Positions 9,254 to 19,313 of a stretch of DNA of 64,000 bases are shown piece by piece. The translations under genes were made by a program, and so were the position numbers. Every line of letters begins with the position of its first letter. The stretch's first letter is position 1. The stretch is taken from positions 1-64,000 of the forward strand of contig CAMEFI010000005.1 of assembly GCA_945915475.1 (NCBI GenBank), read 5' to 3'. The stretch is from an uncultured Clostridium sp. (GTDB lineage: Bacteria; Bacillota; Clostridia; Lachnospirales; Lachnospiraceae). Under the pieces are notes generated by a model. The model did not search any database and had not been told where the DNA came from. It was given only the letters and a program-made list of their open reading frames with translations.

Positions 9254-10600
9254 GTGATACATCAGTATAAGAATAATGGATATAACATCGTTTTAGATGT
9301 CTGTAGCGGATCTGTTCATGTGGTAGATGATCTGGTATATGATGTCATTGCCTTATATGAAGAGTGCAGCCTTCCGGAGATAGTGGACAAATTATCACAG
9401 TATCCGGAGAGTGAGGTACGGGAAGCATACGAGGAGATAACAGAGTTAAAGGATGCCGGACAGCTATTTACAGAGGATGTCTACAAAGATGCTATTGTTG
9501 ATTTTAAGAAACGGAAGACGGTTGTCAAAGCATTGTGTCTTCATATTGCCCATGACTGCAACCTTGCCTGCAAATATTGTTTTGCGGAAGAGGGCGAATA
9601 TCATGGCGGAAGAGGGTTGATGAGCTTTGAGGTTGGTAAGAAAGCTTTGGATTTCCTAATTGCGAATTCCGGTAACCGTGTGAATCTTGAGGTGGATTTC
9701 TTTGGTGGGGAGCCATTGATGAATTTCCAGGTTGTGAAGGATTTAGTTGCCTATGGAAGAAGCAAAGAGAAGGAATTCAATAAGAAATTCCGCTTTACTT
9801 TGACAACGAATGGGATGCTGCTTACAGATGAAGTGATGGAGTTTGCCAACAAAGAGATGGCCAATGTGGTCTTAAGCATAGATGGCCGTAAGGAAGTGCA
9901 TGATTTTATGCGTCCTACAAGAAATGGAAAAGGCAGCTATGATCTGATTATTGATAAATTCAAAAAGATGGCCGAGATGCGGAACCAGACGAATTATTAC
10001 GTGAGGGGAACATTTACTCATCATAATCTGGATTTTTCCAAGGATGTTCTGCATTTAGCGGATATGGGATTTAAACAGATCTCGGCGGAACCGGTGGTGG
10101 CACCGGATGATATGGAATATGCAATCCGGGAAGAGGATCTGCCGAAGTTGTTTGAGGAATACGATGCGTTAGCCAAAGAGATGGTCAAGAGAGAGAAAGA
10201 AGGAAGAGGATTCAATTTCTTCCATTTCATGATTGATCTGACAGGCGGTCCGTGTCTATACAAGAGATTATCCGGCTGTGGCTCCGGGACAGAATATCTT
10301 GCGGTAACTCCATGGGGAGATTTGTATCCATGTCATCAGTTTGTTGGAATGGAACAGTTTAAGCTTGGTAATGTCGATACCGGAATTGAGCGGACGGATA
10401 TCGTAGATGAGTTCAAACTTTGTAATGTATATGCAAAGGACAAATGCAAAGATTGTTTTGCAAGATTCTACTGCAGCGGTGGATGTGCGGCGAATTCATA
10501 TAATTTCCATGGTAATCTATTGGATGCATATGATATTGGTTGTGAATTGGAACGTAAACGTGTAGAATGTGCAATCATGATAAAGGCGGCTTTAGCCTAG
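9254..10600 (+). CDS. scfB: Radical SAM SCIFF peptide maturase (thioether-forming)
   Basis: This 448-residue enzyme has three parts. Residues 1 to about 90 form a PqqD-like RiPP recognition element. Residues about 91-320 form the radical SAM barrel, with CxxxCxxC at Cys102, Cys106 and Cys109 holding the SAM-cleaving 4Fe-4S cluster. The C-terminal SPASM region carries the auxiliary cluster ligands (GPC, GCGSG, PCHQF, CKDCFARFYCSGGC). The family binds the SCIFF leader and joins Cys sulfur to the Thr gamma carbon. GTG 9254 is chosen because AGAGG lies 8 nt upstream. Coupling with the precursor upstream and SecDF 18 bp downstream is the usual clostridial arrangement. Confidence 0.96.
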   Translation: MIHQYKNNGYNIVLDVCSGSVHVVDDLVYDVIALYEECSLPEIVDKLSQYPESEVREAYEEITELKDAGQLFTEDVYKDAIVDFKKRKTVVKALCLHIAHDCNLACKYCFAEEGEYHGGRGLMSFEVGKKALDFLIANSGNRVNLEVDFFGGEPLMNFQVVKDLVAYGRSKEKEFNKKFRFTLTTNGMLLTDEVMEFANKEMANVVLSIDGRKEVHDFMRPTRNGKGSYDLIIDKFKKMAEMRNQTNYYVRGTFTHHNLDFSKDVLHLADMGFKQISAEPVVAPDDMEYAIREEDLPKLFEEYDALAKEMVKREKEGRGFNFFHFMIDLTGGPCLYKRLSGCGSGTEYLAVTPWGDLYPCHQFVGMEQFKLGNVDTGIERTDIVDEFKLCNVYAKDKCKDCFARFYCSGGCAANSYNFHGNLLDAYDIGCELERKRVECAIMIKAALA

Positions 10601-10618
10601 AGTAAGGAGAGTAAAGGA

Positions 10619-12841
10619 ATGAAGAAAGCAAAGAGAAACAGTGTGCTGACCATCGTGATCTTTATTCTGGTACTTGCACTTGGTACTTATACAGCGGTGC
10701 AGGGACTTGGTAAGCATCACATTGGTAAGGCTAAGAATATTATCTTAGGCCTTGACCTTGCAGGTGGTGTCAGTATCACGTATCAGATTAAGGAGGATAA
10801 TCCTTCGGAACAGGATATCCGGGATACCATTCAGCGTTTACAACAGCGTGCAGATGTGTATTCAACAGACAGTAGTGTTTACAAAGAGGGAACAGACCGG
10901 ATCAGTATTGAGATTCCGGGAGTGAGTGATGCCAATAAGATTCTGGAAGAACTTGGTAAACCGGGAAATTTGATGTTCTTAGATGAGGAGAATTATTCTA
11001 AGTATGCTTCCGGAGAGGAATATGAAGTGGTATTAACCGGTTCGGATGTTAAGAATGCATCTGCAGCCATTGATAATTCCGGAACGATTCAGGAATATGT
11101 GGTTCAGCTTGCGTTTAATGATGAGGGAACGAAGAAATTCGCCGATGCCACAACAGCAAATGTGGGCAAACGGATTTACATTATATATGATGATGAGATA
11201 GCTTCTGCGCCGACAGTTCAGACAGCCATCACCGGTGGTAGTGCCGTTATCAATGGTATGGAAGATGACGAAGAAGCAGAGAAGCTTGCGCAGACAATCC
11301 GCATCGGTGCACTTCCATTAACATTAGAGGAGTTACGTTCCAATGAAGTAGGAGCAACACTTGGTAAAGATGCTCTTAGCACAACCCTGAAGGCCGGTGC
11401 CATTGGTATGGCGGTGATTGCAGTCATTATGATCGCCCTGTATCTGTTGCCTGGATTTATTTCCGTGCTTGCGTTGATCGCATATGTTGTATTGATGTTA
11501 TTATGTCTGAATGGATTCAATGCCAGCCTGACACTTCCGGGTCTTGCCGGTATCGTGTTATCTGTTGGTATGGCGGTAGATGCCAATGTTATCATCTTTA
11601 CCCGTATCAAGGAGGAACTTGGAGCAGGGGCAACGGTTAAGAATGCCATTGATTCCGGTTTCAACAAAGCGTTATCTGCAATCTTAGATGGCAATATCAC
11701 AACCTTGATTGCAGCTGTCGTATTGTATATCATGGGTATTGGTTCCATTAAGGGATTTGCCCTTACATTAGGTATTGGTATTGCTTTATCTATGTTTACG
11801 GCACTTTTCGTTACCAAGCATCTGTTAAAGGCAGCATATACATTAGGCTTACAGAATCCGAAGTTATATGGTGCGAAGAAGAGTCCGAAGGTTCATGGAT
11901 ATGTGAAGTTCTCTAAGTTTGCATATATCATTTCTTTTGTTGTGATTGCAGCAGGACTGATTGCACTTCCTGTATTTAAGGGTAAGACAGGTTCTACCTT
12001 GAACTTCAGCTTGGAGTTTACCGGTGGTACTTCCATGACAGTTGACTTTGAGGAAAAATATGATCTTGCAAAGGCAGAAAGTGATATCCTTCCGGTCATT
12101 GCAGATGCAGCAGGTATCTCAGAAGCAGATATTCAGGTACAGAATGTACAGAATTCCAATGAGATCGTATTCAAGACTTCCGAACTTGCCAATGACCAGA
12201 GAGAGGCGGTTCAGACGGCATTAGAAGAGAATTTCAAAATAAAAGAATTTAACATGGAGAACATCAGCTCCACCATCAGTAATGAGATGCAGCGTAATGC
12301 AATCGTATCGGTATTGGTGGCAACTGTGTTGATGTTGATCTATATCGCCATTCGGTTTAGCGATATGAAGTTTGGTGCGGCAGCTGTTATTGCATTGTTG
12401 CACGATGTATTAGTTGTATTTGCAGTATATTCCATCGGACGGTTGTCAGTTGGTAATACATTCATCGCTTGTATGCTTACCATTGTTGGTTATTCCATCA
12501 ATGCGACGATTATTATCTTTGACCGTATCCGTGAGAATATGGTCAGCATGAATAAGGAATCTTACGCAACGATTGTAGATACCTCTATTTCCCAGACACT
12601 CACCAGAACAATATATACATCCCTTACTACTTTTGTAATGGTATTCTTTGTATATATCTTAGGTGTACCATCCATTAAGGAGTTTGCTCTTACATTGATG
12701 TGTGGTATCGTCTGTGGTGCATATTCTTCTGTATGTATTACCGGTCCGCTGTGGTATATGCTTAAGACCAGGTTCGGAAAGAATGAGAAGAATACCGGGA
12801 ATAAGAAGATATCGGGTAAGAAGAAAGCAAAGAAAGCATAA
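10619..12841 (+). CDS. secDF: Fused protein-export membrane protein SecD-SecF
   Basis: This 740-residue protein joins SecD (about 1-430) and SecF (about 431-740), as often in Lachnospiraceae. Each half has one N-terminal membrane helix, a periplasmic-type domain and five further helices. SecD signatures LGLDLAGGVSITYQI and GMAVDANVIIFTRIKEEL are present, as are SecF signatures FTGGTSMTV and GYSINATIIIFDRIRENM. The protein uses the proton gradient to complete Sec-dependent secretion with SecYEG-SecA. The C-terminus is a Lys-rich tail. It follows the SCIFF maturase by 18 bp and is probably in the same operon. Confidence 0.96.
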   Translation: MKKAKRNSVLTIVIFILVLALGTYTAVQGLGKHHIGKAKNIILGLDLAGGVSITYQIKEDNPSEQDIRDTIQRLQQRADVYSTDSSVYKEGTDRISIEIPGVSDANKILEELGKPGNLMFLDEENYSKYASGEEYEVVLTGSDVKNASAAIDNSGTIQEYVVQLAFNDEGTKKFADATTANVGKRIYIIYDDEIASAPTVQTAITGGSAVINGMEDDEEAEKLAQTIRIGALPLTLEELRSNEVGATLGKDALSTTLKAGAIGMAVIAVIMIALYLLPGFISVLALIAYVVLMLLCLNGFNASLTLPGLAGIVLSVGMAVDANVIIFTRIKEELGAGATVKNAIDSGFNKALSAILDGNITTLIAAVVLYIMGIGSIKGFALTLGIGIALSMFTALFVTKHLLKAAYTLGLQNPKLYGAKKSPKVHGYVKFSKFAYIISFVVIAAGLIALPVFKGKTGSTLNFSLEFTGGTSMTVDFEEKYDLAKAESDILPVIADAAGISEADIQVQNVQNSNEIVFKTSELANDQREAVQTALEENFKIKEFNMENISSTISNEMQRNAIVSVLVATVLMLIYIAIRFSDMKFGAAAVIALLHDVLVVFAVYSIGRLSVGNTFIACMLTIVGYSINATIIIFDRIRENMVSMNKESYATIVDTSISQTLTRTIYTSLTTFVMVFFVYILGVPSIKEFALTLMCGIVCGAYSSVCITGPLWYMLKTRFGKNEKNTGNKKISGKKKAKKA

Positions 12842-12855
12842 GGAATCAGAAACAA

Positions 12856-12892
12856 ATAGGGGCATGGCATATACCATGTCCCTATCATGTTT
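12856..12892 (+). terminator. Hairpin after secDF
   Basis: TAGGGGCATGG pairs with CCATGTCCCTA around a short loop (one G-T pair). The following T content is low (TCATGTTT), so termination may be partial and recJ may be read through. Confidence 0.5.
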
Positions 12893-12909
12893 CACTAGGA
12901 GATTAGGAT

Positions 12910-14694
12910 ATGGCAGAACAAAATTGGCTTATACGAATGAAACGGGCAGATTTCCATGCTCTTAGCGAACAATTTCATATTGATCCGGTGGTTGCCAGGG
13001 TGTTGGTCAACCGGGATATTCCGGAGAATAAATTTGCAGGTTTTTTACATCCGGATTTAAATGATTTATATGATCCATTTTTAATGGAGGACATGAACCA
13101 GGCTGTTCGAATTATCATCTATGATATAGAGGAGGGGCACCGGATTCGCATTGTGTCGGATTATGATGTAGATGGGGTTATGTCGAATTATATATTGTAC
13201 GCTGGTTTCAGGCGCATTGGAGCAGATGTTGATTATGTCATTCCCCATCGGGTAAGAGATGGCTATGGAATCAATGAAGAGATCATTGAGAAGGCGGCAG
13301 AAGATGGAATCCATACGATAGTAACCTGTGATAACGGAATTGCAGCAAATGCAGCCCTTACCAGGGCAAAAGAATTAGGGATGACGGTGGTTGTCACCGA
13401 TCATCATCAGGTACCATTTATTATGTATGGGGAAGAGAAGAAATACATCCTTCCACCGGCAGACGCTATATTGAACCCCAAAAAAAACACGTGCACCTAT
13501 CCCTTTGATGATCTGTGCGGGGCAGGGGTTGCTTACAAATTAATCGAAGCCCTGTTTTCAAAACGTGAGATTCCGCGGGAAGAGATGCACCAGTTTCTGG
13601 AATTTGTTGCAGTGGCAACCATTTGTGATGTTGTGTCCCTGACGGATGAGAATCGGGTATTTGCCGTGAAAGGATTAGAGAAACTCAATTATTCAGAAAA
13701 TGTAGGCATGCGGGCTCTCCTGCGGGTAAATGAGCTTTCGGATGTTACGGTGAGCGAATATCATGTGGGATTTAAGTTAGGTCCGTGCGTCAATGCCTGC
13801 GGAAGACTGGAAAGCGCTGTGGCGGCGATGGAGCTCCTTACCGAGACGGATTCGGAGATGGCCATTGCGAGGGCAACAGAGTTAAAGAACATGAATGAAG
13901 AGCGCAAGACCATGACAATGGAAGGTGTGGAACGTGCCGAACAGTATATTGAACAGATGGAACCTATGAAGGTTATGGTCATATATTTGTCTAATTGCCA
14001 TGAGAGCCTGGCAGGAATTATTGCAGGAAGAATCCGGGAGAGCTATCATCATCCGGTATTGATTGTAGTAGACAGTGATGTACCGGGGATACTCAAAGGT
14101 TCCGGCCGGTCCATTGAAGGGTATCATATGTTTGAAGCGCTGCAGCAGTGCCGGGAGCATCTTCTCAAGTTTGGGGGGCACGCCATGGCAGCAGGATTTT
14201 CCTTAAAGGCAGATCAATATGATGCATTCGTATCTGCATTGAATGCAAACTGTACTCTGACGGAGGAAGATTTCATACCAACGATACATATTGATGTACC
14301 CATGCCAATGTCCTATGTAACGGAGAATCTGATTGGACAGTTAGACGGACTTGCACCTTTTGGAAAAGGGAATGAGAAACCGGTTTTTGCACAGAAGGAT
14401 CTGAATGTTCTGTCTGCAAAGATTATGGGAAAAGACCGCAATGTTGTCAAACTTGTGTTAGAAGACAAAGACGGATGTGTATCAGAGGGAATCTATTTTC
14501 ATGCACAGGAATTTGAGCAGAATATCGTTAACTGGTTTGGACAGGAAGAATATGACAAACTGCTTCATGGATGGCTCAATAATGTTATTCTGAATATTGT
14601 ATACTACCCCACCGTCAATGAATTCAATGGTAACCGGACCCTGCAGATGCAGGTGAAACGCTACGCAATGGCTACTGTACGCGAAGTGTTATAG
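12910..14694 (+). CDS. recJ: Single-stranded-DNA-specific 5'-3' exonuclease RecJ
   Basis: This 594-residue protein belongs to the DHH phosphoesterase family. Motif I is SDYDVDG (Asp84, Asp86, Asp88), a CDNG motif is at about 140, and the DHH motif is at 164-166. The DHHA1 motif reads GRSIEGYHMFEAL and FGGHAMAAGFSL near residues 400-435. A C-terminal OB-fold region follows. RecJ degrades single-stranded DNA from the 5' end in recombination and mismatch repair. ATG 12910 follows TAGGAGATTAGG. Length is close to the usual 560-600 residues of Firmicute RecJ. Confidence 0.95.
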   Translation: MAEQNWLIRMKRADFHALSEQFHIDPVVARVLVNRDIPENKFAGFLHPDLNDLYDPFLMEDMNQAVRIIIYDIEEGHRIRIVSDYDVDGVMSNYILYAGFRRIGADVDYVIPHRVRDGYGINEEIIEKAAEDGIHTIVTCDNGIAANAALTRAKELGMTVVVTDHHQVPFIMYGEEKKYILPPADAILNPKKNTCTYPFDDLCGAGVAYKLIEALFSKREIPREEMHQFLEFVAVATICDVVSLTDENRVFAVKGLEKLNYSENVGMRALLRVNELSDVTVSEYHVGFKLGPCVNACGRLESAVAAMELLTETDSEMAIARATELKNMNEERKTMTMEGVERAEQYIEQMEPMKVMVIYLSNCHESLAGIIAGRIRESYHHPVLIVVDSDVPGILKGSGRSIEGYHMFEALQQCREHLLKFGGHAMAAGFSLKADQYDAFVSALNANCTLTEEDFIPTIHIDVPMPMSYVTENLIGQLDGLAPFGKGNEKPVFAQKDLNVLSAKIMGKDRNVVKLVLEDKDGCVSEGIYFHAQEFEQNIVNWFGQEEYDKLLHGWLNNVILNIVYYPTVNEFNGNRTLQMQVKRYAMATVREVL

Positions 14695-14788
14695 AAGGTA
14701 TAGCCGTAAATAATACCAATGTGGTTCAAATTTTAAGAGGGTTTTGTTGCATTTTTTACAAAATTGGTTCGGAGGGACATTTTTTTCG

Positions 14789-14816
14789 TTACATCTTAGG
14801 AAATATAGGCTATACT
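14789..14816 (+). promoter_or_regulatory. Promoter for rel
   Basis: TTACAT (14789-14794) and TATACT (14811-14816) are spaced by 16 bp, 47 bp before the rel start codon. Confidence 0.55.
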
Positions 14817-14862
14817 ATTGTTTAACGAATAAGTTGAGATCAAAAGAAAAGAAGGTGGATAT

Positions 14863-17130
14863 ATGGCAGGATTGGTGAATACGGACAAAGAGCTTAGCAC
14901 TCCAAAGGATTTTACACCGCCAGAGGAGTTATATAAGACTTTAATTGAGAAAGTATTAGAATATCATCCGAATACAGATATCACTATGATTGAAAAGGCA
15001 TATAAGATAGCCAGCGAGGCCCACGAGGGACAGCTGCGTAAGTCGGGTGAGCCGTATATCATGCATCCCCTTTGTGTTGCCATTATTTTAGCAGAGTTAG
15101 AGCTTGATAAAGAGACAATTGTTGCGGGAATTCTGCATGATGTAATAGAAGATACCGTTATGACAACAGAGGAGATTTCCAATGAATTCTCTCCGGAGAT
15201 TGCGTTATTAGTAGATGGTGTTACCAAGTTAACACAATTGAATTTTTCCCAGGATAAGATTGAATTACAGGCAGAGAATCTTCGGAAAATGTTCCTTGCC
15301 ATGGCAAAGGATATTCGTGTTATTCTGATTAAGTTAGCAGACCGTCTCCACAATCTGAGAACCCTTCAGTATCAGACGCCGGAGAAGCAGATTGAGAAGG
15401 CAAGGGAGACAATGGACATTTATTCTCCAATTGCCCATCGGCTTGGTATCAGCAAGATTAAGGTGGAGTTAGATGACCTTTCCTTACAGTATCTTGAGCC
15501 AGAGAAATTCAAAGAGCTGAAGACAGAGATTGATGAACGGTTAGAGGAACGGGAGAAGTTCATTGAGACCATTGTACATGATGTAAAGGAATGTATTGAT
15601 GAGGCTGGAATTAAGGCTGAGATTAATGGACGTGTGAAGCATTTCTTCAGCATTTACAAAAAAATGGTTAATCAGAATAAGACACTTGACCAGATTTATG
15701 ATATTTTTGCAGTGCGAATCATTGTAGACAGTGTAAGGGACTGTTATGCAGCATTGGGTATTATTCATGAGAAATACAAGCCGATTCCGGGGCGTTTTAA
15801 GGATTATATCGCTATGCCCAAGTCCAATATGTACCAGTCTCTGCATACCACTCTGATTAGCAAGAGTGGACAGCCGTTTGAGATTCAGATCCGTACCTAT
15901 GACATGCACAAGACGGCAGAATATGGTATTGCTGCCCATTGGAAATACAAAGAGAATCTGTCCGGAACCACCAAGGACAAGGAAGAAGAGAAGTTAAGCT
16001 GGCTCCGTCAGATTCTGGAGTGGCAAAGAGATACGGAAGATAATAAGGAATTTATGAGTACGGTGAAGACGGACCTGGATCTGTTTGCAGAGCAGGTATA
16101 CTGTTTCACACCGAATGGAGACGTGAAGAATCTTCCGGCGGGTTCCACGCCTATTGATTTTGCCTATAGTATTCATTCTGCGGTTGGGAATAAGATGGTG
16201 GGTGCCAGAGTCAATGGACGGCAGGTACCGGTAACCTATAATCTGCAAAATGGTGACCGGGTGGAGATCATTACTTCCCAGAATTCCAAGGGACCAAGCC
16301 GTGACTGGCTCAGTATTGTGAAGTCTGCACAGGCCCGGAGTAAGATCAATCAGTGGTTCAAGCAGGAGTTTAAGGAAGATAATATCAGCCGGGGAAAAGA
16401 ACTGTTATCACAGTATTGTAAGGCTAAGGGTTATAATTATGCAACGTACTCCAAGCCGGAGATGTTAAAGGCGGTTATGGTGAAGTACAATTTCCGTGAC
16501 TGGGATTCTGTTCTTGCGGCAATCGGACATGGCGCTCTCAAAGAGGGTCAGGTCATGAACAAATTGATAGAGGTCTACAACAAGGAAGAAAAGGCTAAGA
16601 TGACCGAGGATCAGCTGTTAGACCAGCTGAACCAGACAGGAGATCTGCATCGGACCAGCCATTCCAAAGGCGGAATTACAGTGCGGGGAATCGATGATGT
16701 GGCAGTTCATTTTTCCAAATGCTGTTCTCCGGTTCCAGGGGATGAGATTGTTGGCTATGTTACAAGAGGACGGGGTATTTCCATTCACCGGACAGATTGT
16801 GTGAATATTGTTGGTATGGGTGACAGTGATCGCTCTCGGCTCATTGATGCCGAGTGGCAGGAGGATGCAGCAAGTAATCCTACAGCAATATACTCTACCG
16901 AGATTCGGATCTTTGCCAATGATCGTACCGGAATGTTGTTTGATGTATCGAAGGTGTTTACGGAAGCCAATATCAACGTGACGGCAGTGAATAGTAAAAG
17001 TAATAATAAAAATGACAGGGCAACCTTTACGGTATCCTTTGACATTAAGACGGTGGATCAGCTCAATCATGTCATTGCGAAGCTGCGGATGATTCCGGGG
17101 GTATTGGATGTAGAGCGAAGTGTTGGCTGA
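14863..17130 (+). CDS. relA: Bifunctional (p)ppGpp synthetase/hydrolase, Rel family
   Basis: This 755-residue protein has the full long RSH architecture. The HD hydrolase domain (about 35-185) includes HEGQLRKSGEPYIMHP and ILHDVIEDT. The synthetase domain (about 235-350) includes GRFKDYIAMPKSNMYQSLHT. The TGS domain (about 415-475), the helical/zinc-finger-like region (CCSPVPGDEIVGY, near 650) and a C-terminal ACT domain (about 685-750) follow. Both catalytic cores look intact, so it likely makes and degrades the stringent-response alarmone. ATG 14863 has AAGGTGG 6 nt upstream. The order rel - MBL hydrolase - hemZ - hisS is typical of Clostridia. Confidence 0.96.
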   Translation: MAGLVNTDKELSTPKDFTPPEELYKTLIEKVLEYHPNTDITMIEKAYKIASEAHEGQLRKSGEPYIMHPLCVAIILAELELDKETIVAGILHDVIEDTVMTTEEISNEFSPEIALLVDGVTKLTQLNFSQDKIELQAENLRKMFLAMAKDIRVILIKLADRLHNLRTLQYQTPEKQIEKARETMDIYSPIAHRLGISKIKVELDDLSLQYLEPEKFKELKTEIDERLEEREKFIETIVHDVKECIDEAGIKAEINGRVKHFFSIYKKMVNQNKTLDQIYDIFAVRIIVDSVRDCYAALGIIHEKYKPIPGRFKDYIAMPKSNMYQSLHTTLISKSGQPFEIQIRTYDMHKTAEYGIAAHWKYKENLSGTTKDKEEEKLSWLRQILEWQRDTEDNKEFMSTVKTDLDLFAEQVYCFTPNGDVKNLPAGSTPIDFAYSIHSAVGNKMVGARVNGRQVPVTYNLQNGDRVEIITSQNSKGPSRDWLSIVKSAQARSKINQWFKQEFKEDNISRGKELLSQYCKAKGYNYATYSKPEMLKAVMVKYNFRDWDSVLAAIGHGALKEGQVMNKLIEVYNKEEKAKMTEDQLLDQLNQTGDLHRTSHSKGGITVRGIDDVAVHFSKCCSPVPGDEIVGYVTRGRGISIHRTDCVNIVGMGDSDRSRLIDAEWQEDAASNPTAIYSTEIRIFANDRTGMLFDVSKVFTEANINVTAVNSKSNNKNDRATFTVSFDIKTVDQLNHVIAKLRMIPGVLDVERSVG

Positions 17131-17181
17131 TGGAGTTACGGTAAGGATAGAAGATGATATAGGAAAGAGAAGGAGAATCAC

Positions 17182-17832
17182 ATGGCAGCAAATTTGGAGA
17201 TTTTTCGCAAGACAGTGGGAGATATGGGAACAAATTGTTATATACTGGTGAATCATGACAGCGGAGAATGTGTAGTATTTGATCCGGCAGCAGAAGGGGA
17301 TGCATTGACAGAGATTTTTCATAATCCGGGATTTCAGTTAAAAGCTATTTTTCTGACACATGGACATTATGACCATATTGGTGCAGTGGAAGAGCTCAGG
17401 GAAGCATTTTCTGTACCGGTGTATGCATCGAAGGCTGAGAATGAGGAAGTATTAAATGATATCCAGGTGAATCTTTCCGGTATGTTTGGTAATCCAATGA
17501 CCCTGCAGGCAGATGAGGTGCTGCGGGATGGACAGAGGATAGAGGTGATTGGAACTACTTTGACATGTATTCTGACGCCGGGGCATACAGCAGGTGGAAT
17601 GTGTTATTACTGTGAGAAATTACAGTCGGCAATCGTAGGGGATACCCTGTTTTGCGGCAGTGTGGGAAGAACGGACTTCCCTACAGGAAATGGAACGGTG
17701 TTGTTGCATTCCATTCGTGAGAAATTATTTACTTTACCGGATGAGACAAAGATCTTTCCGGGACATATGGACAGTTCCACCATTGGTTGGGAGAAGAAGA
17801 CCAATATGGTATGCGGAGAGCACGAGGAATGA
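17182..17832 (+). CDS. MBL-fold metallohydrolase (YqgX/glyoxalase II-like)
   Basis: This 216-residue protein is a stand-alone metallo-beta-lactamase-fold hydrolase. The metal motif THGHYDHIG gives His60, His62, Asp64 and His65. Further ligands are in the GHTAGG motif, GDTLF (Asp) and the final GH pair (PGHMDS). Members of this group often act on thioesters such as S-lactoylglutathione analogues, but the substrate here is unknown. The start has AAGGAGAATCAC before ATG 17182. Its stop overlaps the hemZ start (ATGA). Confidence 0.9.
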   Translation: MAANLEIFRKTVGDMGTNCYILVNHDSGECVVFDPAAEGDALTEIFHNPGFQLKAIFLTHGHYDHIGAVEELREAFSVPVYASKAENEEVLNDIQVNLSGMFGNPMTLQADEVLRDGQRIEVIGTTLTCILTPGHTAGGMCYYCEKLQSAIVGDTLFCGSVGRTDFPTGNGTVLLHSIREKLFTLPDETKIFPGHMDSSTIGWEKKTNMVCGEHEE

Positions 17833-19313
17833 TATATTTAGAGCAAAATGCAGAATATTATAACAATGATATACGTGCAATGCTGCAGGCATTTTTCGAT
17901 AATGAGAAGATTATCACAAAAGAGGAGGGAACCGGACTTTCCTTACAGGTGGTCTATACCATGGACAGGGATGTGGAGACACCACAGGTTGCAAAGGGCG
18001 GTTATGTCACATACACATTAGACGATGAAGAAGGGTACCATTGTGAAAGGACAGTGGTGGTGGATTTCCTGAATCGGAAACTGGCAAGAAATCCTTTGAA
18101 AGCAGAATTGTATCATATGCTTTCGGATTATACGGGTAAGACGTTACCCTGGGGCAGTATGACCGGTGTGCGGCCTACAAAGGTTGCAACGGAGAGGTTA
18201 GAAAATGGTGCCACTGAGGAGGAGATTCGCCGGTTATATACGGATATCTATCTGACGATTCCCCAAAAGGCGGATATCTGTATCGAAGTGGCAAAGCGGG
18301 AGCAGGAACTGTTTCGGGATTTTGATTATGAGAACGAATATTGTATCTATGTCGGAATCCCCTTTTGTCCTACCAGATGCCTGTATTGTTCCTTTACTTC
18401 GTATCCCATCGGGACATATGCAGATAAGGTAGAGGCATATCTGAAGGCACTTTACAAAGAGATGGAATTTGTCGCATCTTCTCCTGCCTGTCAGAAGAAA
18501 CGGTTGGTGGCTGTCTATGTGGGTGGCGGAACACCCAGCGCACTGACGGCAGGACAGATGGAGGCCATGATCACAAAGCTTCGGGAAACCTTTGACATGC
18601 AGTATGTAAGGGAGTTCTGTGTGGAATGCGGAAGACCGGACAGTATTACGACGGATAAGTTAGAGGTTCTGAAAGGGTTGAGGGTAGAGCGGATCAGTAT
18701 CAATCCCCAGACCATGTGGGATGAGACACTTCAACTGATAGGACGGTCGCATACCGTTGAGCAGACAAGACATGCCTATGCATTAGCAAGAGAAGCGGGA
18801 TTTACCAATATCAATATGGACATGATTGTGGGACTTCCGGGGGAGGATATCCGTCATGTGCGCCATACCCTTTCCGAGATTGAGAAATTAGCTCCGGATA
18901 GTCTTACGGTACATTCCCTGGCAATTAAGAGAGCAGCCAATCTGAATATAGAGATGGAGCGGTATCAATCCCTGATTAAGGGAAGTACCAATGAGATGCT
19001 GCTTGCGGTGGATGAATGTGCAAGAGGGTTGCATTTATCCCCGTATTATCTGTACCGTCAGAAGAATATTCCGGGAAAGCTTGAGAATATCGGATATGCG
19101 GCAAAAGGGAAAGAATGTATCTATAATATCTTGATTATGGAAGAGAAATTAGATATTCTTGCAATGGGAGCAGGAGCCTCCTCAAAGTTTGTGTTCCATA
19201 AGGAAAATCGCATTGAACGTGTGGAGAATGTGAAAAATGTAGACGAGTACATCAACCGGATTGATGAGATGATAGAGAGAAAAAGACGTATGTTTGAAGG
19301 GGTGATAGGATGA
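17829..19313 (+). CDS. hemZ: Radical SAM coproporphyrinogen dehydrogenase-like protein HemZ
   Basis: This 494-residue protein starts at ATG 17829, overlapping the previous stop. An earlier start at 17787 lies inside the MBL gene and is rejected. Residues 1 to about 165 are the HemZ-specific N-terminal region. The radical SAM core begins with YVGIPFCPTRCLYCSF (Cys180, Cys184, Cys187) and contains VGGGTPSAL and NMDMIVGLPGE. The family is related to oxygen-independent coproporphyrinogen III oxidase HemN. Whether it makes haem or salvages a porphyrin here is not clear, as no other haem genes are present. It ends in ATGA overlap with the HD-GYP gene. Confidence 0.92.
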   Translation: MIYLEQNAEYYNNDIRAMLQAFFDNEKIITKEEGTGLSLQVVYTMDRDVETPQVAKGGYVTYTLDDEEGYHCERTVVVDFLNRKLARNPLKAELYHMLSDYTGKTLPWGSMTGVRPTKVATERLENGATEEEIRRLYTDIYLTIPQKADICIEVAKREQELFRDFDYENEYCIYVGIPFCPTRCLYCSFTSYPIGTYADKVEAYLKALYKEMEFVASSPACQKKRLVAVYVGGGTPSALTAGQMEAMITKLRETFDMQYVREFCVECGRPDSITTDKLEVLKGLRVERISINPQTMWDETLQLIGRSHTVEQTRHAYALAREAGFTNINMDMIVGLPGEDIRHVRHTLSEIEKLAPDSLTVHSLAIKRAANLNIEMERYQSLIKGSTNEMLLAVDECARGLHLSPYYLYRQKNIPGKLENIGYAAKGKECIYNILIMEEKLDILAMGAGASSKFVFHKENRIERVENVKNVDEYINRIDEMIERKRRMFEGVIG

